Shown here: one piece after another, positions 9,001-15,602 of the stretch
Layout of the letters: each line of letters begins with the position of its first letter
Position numbering within the stretch: the stretch's first letter is position 1
NCBI GenBank assembly: GCA_934670115.1
Contig: CAKUOV010000005.1
Location: forward strand, 1-64,000
DNA from: an uncultured Eggerthellaceae bacterium
Lineage (GTDB): Bacteria; Actinomycetota; Coriobacteriia; Coriobacteriales; Eggerthellaceae
Direction: 5' to 3'
Length of the DNA: 64,000 nt
Notes under the pieces: generated by a model
Told to the model about the DNA's origin: nothing
Database searches by the model: none
What the model saw: the letters and a program-made list of their open reading frames with translations, nothing else
Position numbers and translations under genes: made by a program

Positions 9001-9386
9001 AGGCATCTTGGCCTGCGGAATTGGAGCGCGAAGACAGCTACTACAACTCGCTTGCTGGTAAAAGTGGCGGCGAAGTCCAGGAGCTTGTTGCGTTCATTTT
9101 GGGTTCCGCATTGCTGTATAGCCTGGGTGGTGAAGCGGGCAGCAAGCCCGTATTTGCGCCCGTGATGCTTGACGAAGGATTTATCAAGGCAGACAGCGAA
9201 TTTACTGCGCGCGCTGTGTCGGCTTGGAAGAGTTTCGGGTTTCAGCTGATAGTGGCTACGCCCGAGGATAAGTTTCAATCTGTTGCGCCCTACGCAGCTG
9301 GTTGTGTGTACATAACGAAGAACACCAAGGGTGTATCTCGCGTATCTCAGACGAAGCTGGTAGAGAAGGCGACGGCAAATGCTTAA
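6024..9386 (+). CDS. jetC: Wadjet SMC-like ATPase JetC
   Basis: The motor subunit. Walker A (GGSGTGKST, residues ~50-58) stands near the N-terminus. Long coiled-coil segments fill roughly 270-480 and 660-860, interrupted by a hinge-like globular region with the DRARYDELSQSIDSVRLG part. The ABC signature (AGKSGGEVQEL, ~1010) and Walker B (VMLDEGF, ~1046) close the head domain. This is the MukB/SbcC-like layout known for JetC. The N-terminus has the family pattern LINWGTFDG just before Walker A. The true start is ATG 6024, after jetB's AGGAAGAG; an upstream in-frame extension to 5937 would overlap jetB in another frame and lacks homology. It overlaps jetD by 8 bases. Confidence 0.9.
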   Translation: MAASLFEGTSMENQWQLYRVQLINWGTFDGVSEAYFANDFENAAVTVISGGSGTGKSTLQDAYDEIMMRAPRFNDASNVGGRGAGSGFGSGKRTLHTYARGMLDSVYDEAAGAEVARVLRDNSCSRWTAISATFIDALGDYFTAAKLYYLTPECDFVDGSNTKFVTSNELLDLSVLSQVADRKFDKRSIEKVLPNARQHNSRSEFLNCVYKSLSIGDENQGQALMELLARIRSGKDFKTVSALFNELVLERPHTYERADKALEEFDNHSKVHEQMLKALEQRRILEPIVDKKKSYDEATAFFALCERVGDANDKTSSLSRWLEHRRAEVVAQVRASVEAEAEAVKSQLEGEKLRVREAEALVKQLQAQMEEAGAGKVKTLEARIEAVKKERDFRNDNLFSLRKAVSDADMEVPCDAESFAALQEIAREYADGYDALKAQIDEERDKVVVAKSEIAREAKETRSDLAYYQGHRGNIPRELSEARDAMAAAAGMSAEDLPFAGELMEIKDAESSWRNAIEICLHALSRTVLVDRARYDELSQSIDSVRLGTRVSFRGIDVSNKTIGNYRDGGVASKLGLDKESPFAPWLSRVLADENHDALCVEDPRDLRGDDLRITKTGQMRRKFKGSHGRACGDRNVIGFSNEATIERLTKRLAQLAAEHAELSKQRKEIDKKRALAEGKWRACGRLLEISFDKIDVISAESSVERLACELEEFLKGNKRLAELREQYEVAERRKIDCVKREGAAEEKLRRLNEELSTLQSEANSLDATQFELPDDQEQHIEGLAAEKERVYPTVRDLHNAFSEFAEAMNRGNCDKRTETEKRADADKQAIERAFSLFQSRWWDPNRGETLESYQEYAAILAEIQHQGIDEQEAHWADKMHHWIREDLVQLRSSFDKAVQEMEDRIEPINGILADLPFGVDGGRLQISLRVKESKRVAEFKRTLNDFAGNATADFDVVSFYNDIKGFMDQIRPGSMDRDALLDRRRHVEISAKASWPAELEREDSYYNSLAGKSGGEVQELVAFILGSALLYSLGGEAGSKPVFAPVMLDEGFIKADSEFTARAVSAWKSFGFQLIVATPEDKFQSVAPYAAGCVYITKNTKGVSRVSQTKLVEKATANA

Positions 9387-10572
9387 GAGCGCAGCAACTA
9401 TCGAAGTTTCGTTTCAACGGCTCTATGAGGGATTGTGGGCTAAGGAAGCTGCAGGCTGCTCCGATGCGCAATGGCCTAAAAAGGTACCGCTTGGAACGTA
9501 TTCAAAACAGGAGCTTGAAGCTCACTTTGCAGATATTTGTGCTTTGGGAGACGAGCTGCGTGGCATGGCTCAATCGCTTGGCTTGGGCGTGGAGTGCGCA
9601 ACAAGAATAGTTGGCGGTACGAAGCAGAGCCTGCCGACGCATTTTGTGATTGAGAATATGGATTCTTTGGCTGTTGCAGCTGGGAAGAAGAAGGCCTACG
9701 GACAGGCGTGTGAGCGCACGCGGCGACTTCGCCAGGACTTTTCGTGGATCAGCAACGAAGATATCGCTCAGCTGTTGCGCGAAATGAAGCGCGCAGTGCC
9801 CGATGATGTTGATTTCGATCTTGCTTGTAGGGCGGGAGTGTGGTTCAGAGAAAACGATGCGCGGGGTCTTACGGCCAGGCAGATGCCGCTTGTTGGATTC
9901 CACGCGAAGTGGCTTGACGCGCAGGGAAGGCGTTCCGTAGTTGCAAAGCTTGCCGGTTTGGAAAGGCTGCCATTAGAAGATCGCCCTGCCCAGGTAAGGT
10001 TCACGTATCTTGATCCGACGTATCTTTCCAAGGGGGAGCGTCGTTTTGATTCATGGGTTGAAGGCGATGCTTGCGCTCTGCCTTACAGACCGGAAGTGGT
10101 TGTAATCTGCGAAAACCGCGATTCTGCTTTGTGGTTTCCCGATGTTGAGCGTGGCGTTGCGGTGATGGGCGATGGTTTTGCTGGAATACAAAACGTTACG
10201 CCGATTGATTGGATTCAATGCGCGAATCTGGTGGTTTATTGGGGCGACATGGACGCTGCTGGCTTGGAAATATTGAGCGGGTACCGGGAGCGCAGCCTTG
10301 CGTGTGAGAGCATGCTCATGGATATCCCTGCATTTGAGACTTATGAGGAATTTGGAACGCGCGTGGATAGAAAAGGCAATGAGATTAAGCCGAAGGAGCC
10401 TTTGCTGTTGCTGGGCCTGCGCGAATCCGAACGGAAACTTTACCTGCGTCTTGTCGATCCCAAGTGGAGTGGGGTTCGCAGGATCGAACAAGAGCGCATT
10501 CCTCTTGCGGACGCGCTGACGAAGCTGAACGAGATCCGCAAGAAGTATGAGTCAGGCAGTGGCGAGCCGTGA
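9379..10572 (+). CDS. jetD: Wadjet Toprim nuclease JetD (DUF3322/DUF2220)
   Basis: JetD is the subunit that cuts the DNA once JetABC has extruded it. The N-terminal ~190 residues match the DUF3322 arm region; the C-terminal half carries the Toprim catalytic elements: the glutamate in VVICENRDS (~242) and the DxD pair in YWGDMDAAG (~288), followed by a lysine/arginine-rich helix. All catalytic acidic residues expected for a Toprim fold are present, so the whole Wadjet locus looks intact. ATG 9379 overlaps the jetC stop. No obvious terminator follows directly. Confidence 0.88.
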   Translation: MLKSAATIEVSFQRLYEGLWAKEAAGCSDAQWPKKVPLGTYSKQELEAHFADICALGDELRGMAQSLGLGVECATRIVGGTKQSLPTHFVIENMDSLAVAAGKKKAYGQACERTRRLRQDFSWISNEDIAQLLREMKRAVPDDVDFDLACRAGVWFRENDARGLTARQMPLVGFHAKWLDAQGRRSVVAKLAGLERLPLEDRPAQVRFTYLDPTYLSKGERRFDSWVEGDACALPYRPEVVVICENRDSALWFPDVERGVAVMGDGFAGIQNVTPIDWIQCANLVVYWGDMDAAGLEILSGYRERSLACESMLMDIPAFETYEEFGTRVDRKGNEIKPKEPLLLLGLRESERKLYLRLVDPKWSGVRRIEQERIPLADALTKLNEIRKKYESGSGEP

Positions 10573-10696
10573 TGCCAGGGGCTTGCTCGGCAATCGCTGG
10601 CGTCGTAGCTGTAGTGCGTTTGGCGGAACGAGTCGTCCTTCGTTCTCGTTTTGGAAAACAAGAGCATATTCGCGCGATGTGTCTTAGTATTCAAAA

Positions 10697-10737
10697 TGTG
10701 GTAAAAATTGGGAATACTATTCCCAATTTTCACCACA
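10697..10737. repeat. 41-bp palindrome, left bracket of the AAA_14 ATPase gene
   Basis: Symmetric about base 10717 with a single mismatch in 20 pairs; the core AAAATTGGGAATA reads out to C and back. It lies 47 bases before the ATPase start and recurs at 12128-12162 beyond the gene end. Confidence 0.9.
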
Positions 10738-10783
10738 AAACATAAACATGGGACAATGGCCTTGCTGGAAAAGGAGGCCACCT

Positions 10784-11992
10784 ATGTATATCAGACGCGA
10801 AATTGAATCTGCAATCGATGCCATGCTTGGACAGGGAAAAGTCGTGCTGGTCACTGGTGCTCGGCAGGTCGGTAAAACAACCACTCTTAGGCATCACCTT
10901 GGAGATTCTTTCGGCTATGTCTCCATGGACGATCCTCGAGAGAGGGCTCTGGCCTTGCAGGATTCCGTGCTTTTCTTTGAGTCGAAGGAGCTTCCGCTCA
11001 TCATCGATGAGGTTCAACGGGTACCCGAGCTGTTCTCTTCAGTGAAGTGGATTGTTGATCAATCCAATGAGAAAGGTCGCATCGTGCTTACCGGTTCGCA
11101 GACGTATCATCTTATGAAGGGCGTAAGCGAGTCTTTGGCAGGAAGAATAAGAATTCTCGAGCTGCCCCCTTTGAGTTTAAGGGAGCTCCTTGCATCATGT
11201 GACAAGACCGGGCCTTATATTCCTTGTCTCGTCAAAACTGCAGGCAATGCATCTGCTGAAGATATCTGGGGAATCATCCACAGAGGGTCGATGCCCGAAT
11301 TGCAAAACAAGGATGTGAACTGGGATTTCTTCTATACAGATTATGTTTCCGCGTATCTCGAGAGGGACGTGAGAGACCTAATTAACGTAAAGGACGAGTC
11401 GAAGTTTTACAACTTCATGGTCGCCTGCGCTGCAAGGACGGGCCAGCTTTTTAACGCTTCAGATGTTGGGGGCGTTGTTGGGGTGGACCACAAGACCATT
11501 AAAGCGTGGCTTTCGGTTCTGCAGGCGTCTAACATCGTTCGAATTGTGGAGCCTTTCTTTCCCAATGTGGACAAAAGGCTTACCAAGACGCCCAAGATTT
11601 TCTTCCTGGATACGGGGCTTGTTTGTCATCTGACAAGATGGATTACTCCTGATCAGCTGCGTAACGGTGCTGCGGCGGGACATATCTTTGAGACTTTCGT
11701 GGTATCGGAGGTGCTGAAAAGTTATATGAACGCCGGCGCAAGCTTGCGGGATATTTGGTTCTATCGCGACTCCAAGAAAAGGGAGATAGATCTGGTAATC
11801 CAGGAAGGGCATATCCTGCACCCTGTAGAGGTGAAGATGGCGGCAACTGTGGGAAGCGATGCCGTAAGAAACTTCGCTTGTTTGGAAGACATTGCAGGCT
11901 ACGAGCTGGGTTTTGGACATGTTGTTTGCCAGACGAAAGAGCCCTATTTTATTTCTAAAGACATTCAGGCCATTCCTGTTTGGGCGATTTAG
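10784..11992 (+). CDS. AAA_14/DUF4143 family ATPase
   Basis: N-terminal AAA domain: Walker A GARQVGKTT (~27-35), Walker B LPLIIDEVQ, sensor region GRIVLTGSQ, then the DUF4143 C-terminal half with a winged helix (DHKTIKAWLSVLQASNIV) and the PD-(D/E)XK-like block FYRDSKKREIDLVIQEGH plus PVEVK. This D...E-x-K arrangement in DUF4143 proteins resembles a nuclease core; the biological role of these very common, often multi-copy ATPases is unknown. ATG 10784 follows AGGAGG at 10772-10777. Two copies of one palindrome bracket the gene (10697-10737, 12128-12162), suggesting a self-contained cassette. Confidence 0.85.
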   Translation: MYIRREIESAIDAMLGQGKVVLVTGARQVGKTTTLRHHLGDSFGYVSMDDPRERALALQDSVLFFESKELPLIIDEVQRVPELFSSVKWIVDQSNEKGRIVLTGSQTYHLMKGVSESLAGRIRILELPPLSLRELLASCDKTGPYIPCLVKTAGNASAEDIWGIIHRGSMPELQNKDVNWDFFYTDYVSAYLERDVRDLINVKDESKFYNFMVACAARTGQLFNASDVGGVVGVDHKTIKAWLSVLQASNIVRIVEPFFPNVDKRLTKTPKIFFLDTGLVCHLTRWITPDQLRNGAAAGHIFETFVVSEVLKSYMNAGASLRDIWFYRDSKKREIDLVIQEGHILHPVEVKMAATVGSDAVRNFACLEDIAGYELGFGHVVCQTKEPYFISKDIQAIPVWAI

Positions 11993-12127
11993 AACGAATT
12001 GTGTTTCGCATTCAAGACGCTTGTGAGCAGAGAAACGTTTTCGTTTGCTCGCGCAATGTTGTACAAAGCTATCCATGTTAAAAACTTGCAGATATTGCAG
12101 GTCTTTAACATGAAGCGCTAAAGAAGC

Positions 12128-12162
12128 GGTGAAAATTGGGAATACTATTCCCAATTTTCACC
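12128..12162. repeat. Perfect 35-bp palindrome, right bracket of the AAA_14 ATPase gene
   Basis: Symmetric about base 12145 with 17 perfect pairs; outer ends GGTG/CACC. Its core is identical to the left copy at 10697-10737. Confidence 0.9.
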
Positions 12163-12219
12163 CCCTCAACGAAAGCGCAGACCAACTTCCCCGTTGAGGG
12201 AAGTCGTTGCCATCAAGCT

Positions 12220-12278
12220 ATTCCGTGAGATTTTGACTTTTCATTCCGTGAGATTTGCGGTTTCTATTCCGTGGATTT
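12220..12278. repeat. Three-unit ATTCCGTG array, 23-base period
   Basis: Units begin at 12220, 12243 and 12266 (ATTCCGTGAGATTT twice, ATTCCGTGGATTT once). The same motif with the same period and orientation recurs at 14951-15033. Multiple short internal repeats of this size are typical of the ends of some insertion sequences such as the IS21 group, but no transposase is present here. Confidence 0.65.
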
Positions 12279-12641
12279 CGAAAAAGCGATCGCTTTGAGA
12301 ACAGGCGAATCTTTTCCCGCTCCAAAGAGAACACGTTTTCATTAAAAATGTGAAAAGAAAGTGAAACTCCGACCTTGCTTGCTTCTCGAGCAGTAAATTG
12401 CTTCTCTATATTTCGGATGTCAGCAAAACTTTATCCTCCGCTGCTTGGGTAAGATCGACTTGAATCGCATCGCCGACGCGAACGGAAAAATCTTGATCGG
12501 GCTTGTTGACGAGCGCAGCTTCAAGGCAACTATCACCTATACGTTTAAGATTTGCCAAACTTGTTCAGGCTGCTTTTTCTTCGAAACAAGAATGCCGCTA
12601 ACATCGTCGGGAACCATTCGTGCCTGAAGGGATCGATGATT

Positions 12642-13430
12642 TCAATTCACCTCTTCGTCATCGGGAAAGGCGCTGCCTGGCATCCGCCCTCGCTCTGCCG
12701 TCTCGATTTCGTTACGCAATTCGTATGCGAGCGTATCTTCTTCCTTCAGATGCCCAGGATGTCCGTACACGTCAGTCGTAATTTGGCAAACTCGCCAATT
12801 AAAGTCGGGATCTGCTGGTTCACTGGTTCCGCCGAATACTTCGACGCCTGTTACAACGCATGATAAAATCCAGCCATCTTCGGCCAAAGGCATCAACTTT
12901 TCGAATTCAAGCTGGTCGTAGTCGTGATAAGGAGAAAGCGGAAGCTTGACGCCCTCTTCGTTCAGGAAAGCGGGCTCCACCCAGCCTTCTTCATCGGAGA
13001 GCTGCACAGCTAGCGTGTCGCCCTCTTTGACGTTAGCTATTAGCTGCTCTTCTTCCAGATCGTCGTCGTATTCCGTTTCGGTGGAGTACCAGGCTATGTC
13101 TGCCCAAAGATCGGCCGAAGTAATGCGCAAGTCAATGCCGTTTCGAAGACCACGTTCCTCGAAATCGGCGATCGTTAATCTGTCTAGCCTTTCTCTAAAG
13201 CCTCTCATCTCGATTCGCTGATCCAAGTTGGGAACATCAATTACGCCCGTTTCAACCATGTTGGCGAAGTCGTCAAGATTTGGCAGGCCGTTTTCATCGG
13301 TTCCCGTGTAGTACTCGTCAAGCAAATAGTCTCGAGCATCGAAATGAGGACCTTCGTAAGGTTTTGGGCTGGGTAGAAGACTGCCGGGTTCGTATTTGTC
13401 GTTGCCGCTGCTGTGCTCTCTGCATTCCAT
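12642..13430 (-). CDS. Hypothetical acidic protein
   Basis: I do not recognise a family. The 262-residue product is soluble and rich in Asp and Glu, with an N-terminal acidic segment (HFDARDYLLDEYYTG), a compact middle (EGDTLAVQLSDEEGWVEPAF) and a C-terminal part (WRVCQITTDVYGHPGHL) that may form a beta-rich domain. ATG 13430 is preferred over upstream in-frame starts because GGAAAGGAAG lies about 8 bases before it on the minus strand. It lies between the ATTCCGTG array and the Abi_2 gene and is transcribed in the same direction as the latter, about 470 bases downstream of it. Confidence 0.6.
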   Translation of the reverse strand: MECREHSSGNDKYEPGSLLPSPKPYEGPHFDARDYLLDEYYTGTDENGLPNLDDFANMVETGVIDVPNLDQRIEMRGFRERLDRLTIADFEERGLRNGIDLRITSADLWADIAWYSTETEYDDDLEEEQLIANVKEGDTLAVQLSDEEGWVEPAFLNEEGVKLPLSPYHDYDQLEFEKLMPLAEDGWILSCVVTGVEVFGGTSEPADPDFNWRVCQITTDVYGHPGHLKEEDTLAYELRNEIETAERGRMPGSAFPDDEEVN

Positions 13431-13760
13431 GATGGCACTTCCTTTCCTCTGGTTTTGTCCCTTGCAAATCCTCTTGTGTTTTGCGCGATGGCTCTGTCGT
13501 TTTATCTGCGCAATTAGCATGCCGTAATGCGACCATTATGACAGGTCAGGTTGTTGTGCATGGTTGATTCTTGGTGCATGCGTAAACGTTTTGGCAGTAT
13601 GGGCTTGCAACGGGGGAAGGAAAGGCGAGAGATTCTGCGTGGCACTTTACTGCGACGTACGCCGCTATTGTCGCAACTGCCACATGCAGGAGTAGCGGGC
13701 TGGCTGCGCTTTTCACTGGGCTTTCCGGACGCCAAACGTCGCAGTCGGGAATGTGATGCG

Positions 13761-13888
13761 TGTTATACTTCAGTTATCGAGGGAAGCCTCCGGCTCTGAA
13801 CAGGGACGCAGGCTTCCCTCGATTCTCTCCAAAAAAATCAGGGCGAAACCAGTCGCCCAGTCCCGCCCTGCAAAGCCTTCTGGCTTTT
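13761..13888 (+). ncRNA. Candidate structured RNA next to the Abi_2 gene
   Basis: An extended -10 (TGTTATACT, 13761-13769) is followed directly by a perfect 14-bp stem (13776-13789 with 13810-13823, 20-base loop), a 6-bp stem (GGGCGA 13841-13846/TCGCCC 13853-13858) and a final stem AAAGCC/GGCTTT (13872-13887) with TTTT. Read on the plus strand this would be a compact ~110-nt RNA facing the Abi_2 gene. Structured RNAs are reported beside Abi_2 (abiF) genes in other bacteria. I cannot tell from sequence which strand is active, and the middle stem also serves as a minus-strand terminator. Confidence 0.4.
13831..13858 (-). terminator. Rho-independent terminator of the Abi_2 gene
   Basis: On the minus strand GGGCGA, a 6-base loop and TCGCCC are followed by TGATTTTTTT. 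It begins 44 bases after the Abi_2 stop codon. Confidence 0.75.
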
Positions 13889-13901
13889 CGAGATAGTGAA
13901 A

Positions 13902-14852
13902 TTATGACAGGTTATATCCTTTCGTCAATGCTTCAATGAAACTAATAGACGAAAAAACCAAACTGTTTTCGGGATATAGATGCGCCTCGTTGAATAAAGA
14001 AAAGATTCGATGAAGCGCATCTTTTGCTTTGTTTTTGGATTCACCATCCCGGACAATCCGGTCATGCAGATACAGAAGTGTTGCAATTTCCCTCATTCTT
14101 GCATTGGCGAGCTTTGAGTTTCTTCTTGCTTTGGAAATATTCATTCTTGCTATACTTTGCGAAACCTGGCTTGGAAGATTGACTTCTGTATTTTCCGTTT
14201 CCGCGAAACCGTTGATAATACATGTGCCGTGGGCCGCCGCGTTTCTGATGGACTTCACTTTCTTCAACATGTAATGTTCGTCTCGTAGTGCTTTATCGCT
14301 CCAGCGTTCTGCGCAGAATCGGCAAAAATCAATAAAGCGACCAAAGGACATGATTTCAAGAAAAACCCAGACGGGCATATCGTGACGATATTTCTTGAGA
14401 AGACTCCCGCAATAGGTGTCGTTGTCGTGCTGACCAATCTCGTGCTCTAAAATCTCAGCCCTTTTCTTTGCGAGGGAATCCTTGTAGTCCACAACAATGG
14501 AATAACCATCCTCGTCTGCGCTTTCGGTGATTCTTTTGAGGATTCGAACCTTTTCATAATGCTCTATATCGAGCGCCATGGACAAGAACGCTGATCGCAA
14601 ATTCTGATCAAGGTAAGAAAGGTCGCGAAGCTGTCCGAAATCCAACTGAATATACTGCCCATTATGTTCTCCGCCTTCATATTTAGGAAATAGCTTCCTG
14701 AAAGCGGCAAGGCGGTAGTAATTATTCTTTGCTTTTAGATAAGCAATCGCGCTTTCTTCGGAGCAAATCTGAAAACTGATGCCCTTTTCTTTCATGTGGA
14801 CAATCTGCTCTTCGAAAGTGAGTTTTTTCTTTTGGTGAGCAATGATGGTCAT
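13902..14852 (-). CDS. Abi_2 (AbiD/AbiF-like) HEPN abortive-infection protein
   Basis: The 316-residue product has the Abi_2 architecture: LTFEEQIVHMKEKGI at the start, an N-terminal part with NYYRLAAFR, the LDIEHYEKVRIL helix, MPVWVFLEIMSFGRFIDFC, and the HEPN signature RNAAAH (R-x4-H) that forms the active site of HEPN ribonucleases. Members abort infection by cleaving RNA; some are paired with a small structured RNA. A strong -10 (TATAAT on the minus strand, 14899-14894) and GGGAAAGG precede ATG 14852. A terminator and a structured-RNA candidate lie downstream. Both HEPN residues are intact, so the protein should be active. Confidence 0.85.
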   Translation of the reverse strand: MTIIAHQKKKLTFEEQIVHMKEKGISFQICSEESAIAYLKAKNNYYRLAAFRKLFPKYEGGEHNGQYIQLDFGQLRDLSYLDQNLRSAFLSMALDIEHYEKVRILKRITESADEDGYSIVVDYKDSLAKKRAEILEHEIGQHDNDTYCGSLLKKYRHDMPVWVFLEIMSFGRFIDFCRFCAERWSDKALRDEHYMLKKVKSIRNAAAHGTCIINGFAETENTEVNLPSQVSQSIARMNISKARRNSKLANARMREIATLLYLHDRIVRDGESKNKAKDALHRIFSLFNEAHLYPENSLVFSSISFIEALTKGYNLS

Positions 14853-14893
14853 GCGCGACCTTTCCCAAATCCAGATTTGTTTGCGATTCTAAG

Positions 14894-14899
14894 ATTATA
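14894..14899 (-). promoter_or_regulatory. -10 element of the Abi_2 gene
   Basis: TATAAT on the minus strand, 42 bases before the start codon. No good -35 is seen at the usual spacing. Confidence 0.5.
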
Positions 14900-14950
14900 G
14901 CCCCTATCGGATGTTCTTATGGACAATAGAGCTCGTTGGGCTCGGGAAGC

Positions 14951-15033
14951 CATTCCGTGGAATTTTGCATTTCCATTCAGTGTGATTTTCATAATTCATT
15001 CAGTGGATTTTCGGTTTTCATTCCGTGCGATTT
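14951..15033. repeat. Four-unit CATTCCGTG array abutting a truncated gene
   Basis: Units start at 14951, 14974, 14997 and 15019 (CATTCCGTGGAATTTT, CATTCAGTGTGATTTT, CATTCAGTGGATTTT, CATTCCGTGCGATTT). Period and orientation match 12220-12278. The array ends where the truncated ATPase frame begins, as expected for a mobile-element end inserted in that gene. Confidence 0.65.
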
Positions 15034-15249
15034 CGAAATTCTCAAATAAAACGCCTGGTGGACGATGGTTCGCAGTTCATTATTGCCATGCATCCCCCCA
15101 TGATTATGGCGTTTCCTGGGGTTTGTTTGCTTGAATTGGCAAGCGAAGGCATCGAAGAGGTGGATCATTGGGCCGCGGAACATTTCTGCGTAATACGGGA
15201 ATTCCTCAATGCGCCCGAGAAGGTGCTCGGCGAGTTGTTCGAAGCGTAG
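15025..15249 (+). pseudogene. 3' remnant of an AAA_21-type ATPase gene
   Basis: The frame ending at TAG 15247-15249 reads LVDDGSQFIIAMHPPMIMAF and goes on to IREFLNAPEKVLGELF. This matches the last ~65 residues of AAA/ABC-type ATPases that end with QFIIATHSPILxAxPGA and a RDFLxxPExxL helix, where the His is the ABC switch histidine. All upstream domains (Walker A, signature, Walker B) are missing. The fragment begins at the end of the CATTCCGTG array, so the truncation was probably caused by an insertion there. No ribosome site is visible, so it is unlikely to be expressed. Confidence 0.6.
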
Positions 15250-15347
15250 CGAAGGCTCTTGCCTATCGCCTGGGTTCTCCGAATGCCAAGCGTCGCCGTC
15301 GGCCGCGAAACTTAACTTGCACCATTTTTTTTGTGGTGTTTGTTAAA

Positions 15348-15373
15348 TAAAAGTAAACTAAGACTTACTTTTA
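15348..15373. promoter_or_regulatory. 26-bp palindrome upstream of the pilus operon
   Basis: TAAAAGTAA (15348-15356) and TTACTTTTA (15365-15373) are perfect 9-bp arms with an 8-base spacer, about 230 bases before the first pilus gene. It could be the operator of a pilus regulator (inference). A small CACCA/TGGTG stem with a T-run (15320-15338) just upstream may be a terminator. Confidence 0.5.
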
Positions 15374-15602
15374 CGCCGCGCATTGGTAAGATGTTGGTAT
15401 AGGCTGATTACACTATCGCGAGCTAGCGAATCGTTCACCCATTTCGATCAGCGGTGCATTCCATGCACGGATCCGAATGATGTGCGACTCGCAATGCAAA
15501 AAAGAAGATTCGCTAACGGACGATATAAAGCGCGTGGAACAATGCTTGGCGTGTGCGAAGCGAGAAGTCTGCTTACGAATCTGTCTAGGCGGGATGTTAT
15601 TG

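Larger units (their letters stand above)
11993..12641. other. Intergenic stretch with palindromes and a degraded reading frame
   Basis: It holds, in order, an imperfect 39-bp palindrome (12074-12112, arms CATGTTAAA/TTTAACATG) that may end the ATPase transcript, the right bracket palindrome (12128-12162), a 9-bp stem (12163-12171 with 12192-12200) and a three-unit array of ATTCCGTG motifs (12220-12278). On the minus strand, 12558-12406 can encode about 50 residues starting at TTG (GDSCLEAALVNKPDQDFSVR region). Adjacent frames also look coding-like, which hints at a decayed gene, but I cannot name it. Confidence 0.5.
13431..13901. other. Non-coding stretch upstream of the acidic protein gene and downstream of the Abi_2 gene
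   Basis: No gene is convincing. The part at 13717-13749 resembles 15270-15302 (27 of 33 bases), and 13761-13888 holds the structured-RNA candidate and the Abi_2 terminator listed separately. Confidence 0.5.

Noticed and set aside
12220..15033. ATTCCGTG arrays as a CRISPR
   Set aside because: Units are about 15 bases with 8-base gaps that are not unique spacers; no cas genes.
15477..15602. Cys-rich N-terminal extension of the pilus adhesin
   Set aside because: No ribosome site, and it would place 40 residues before a normal signal peptide.
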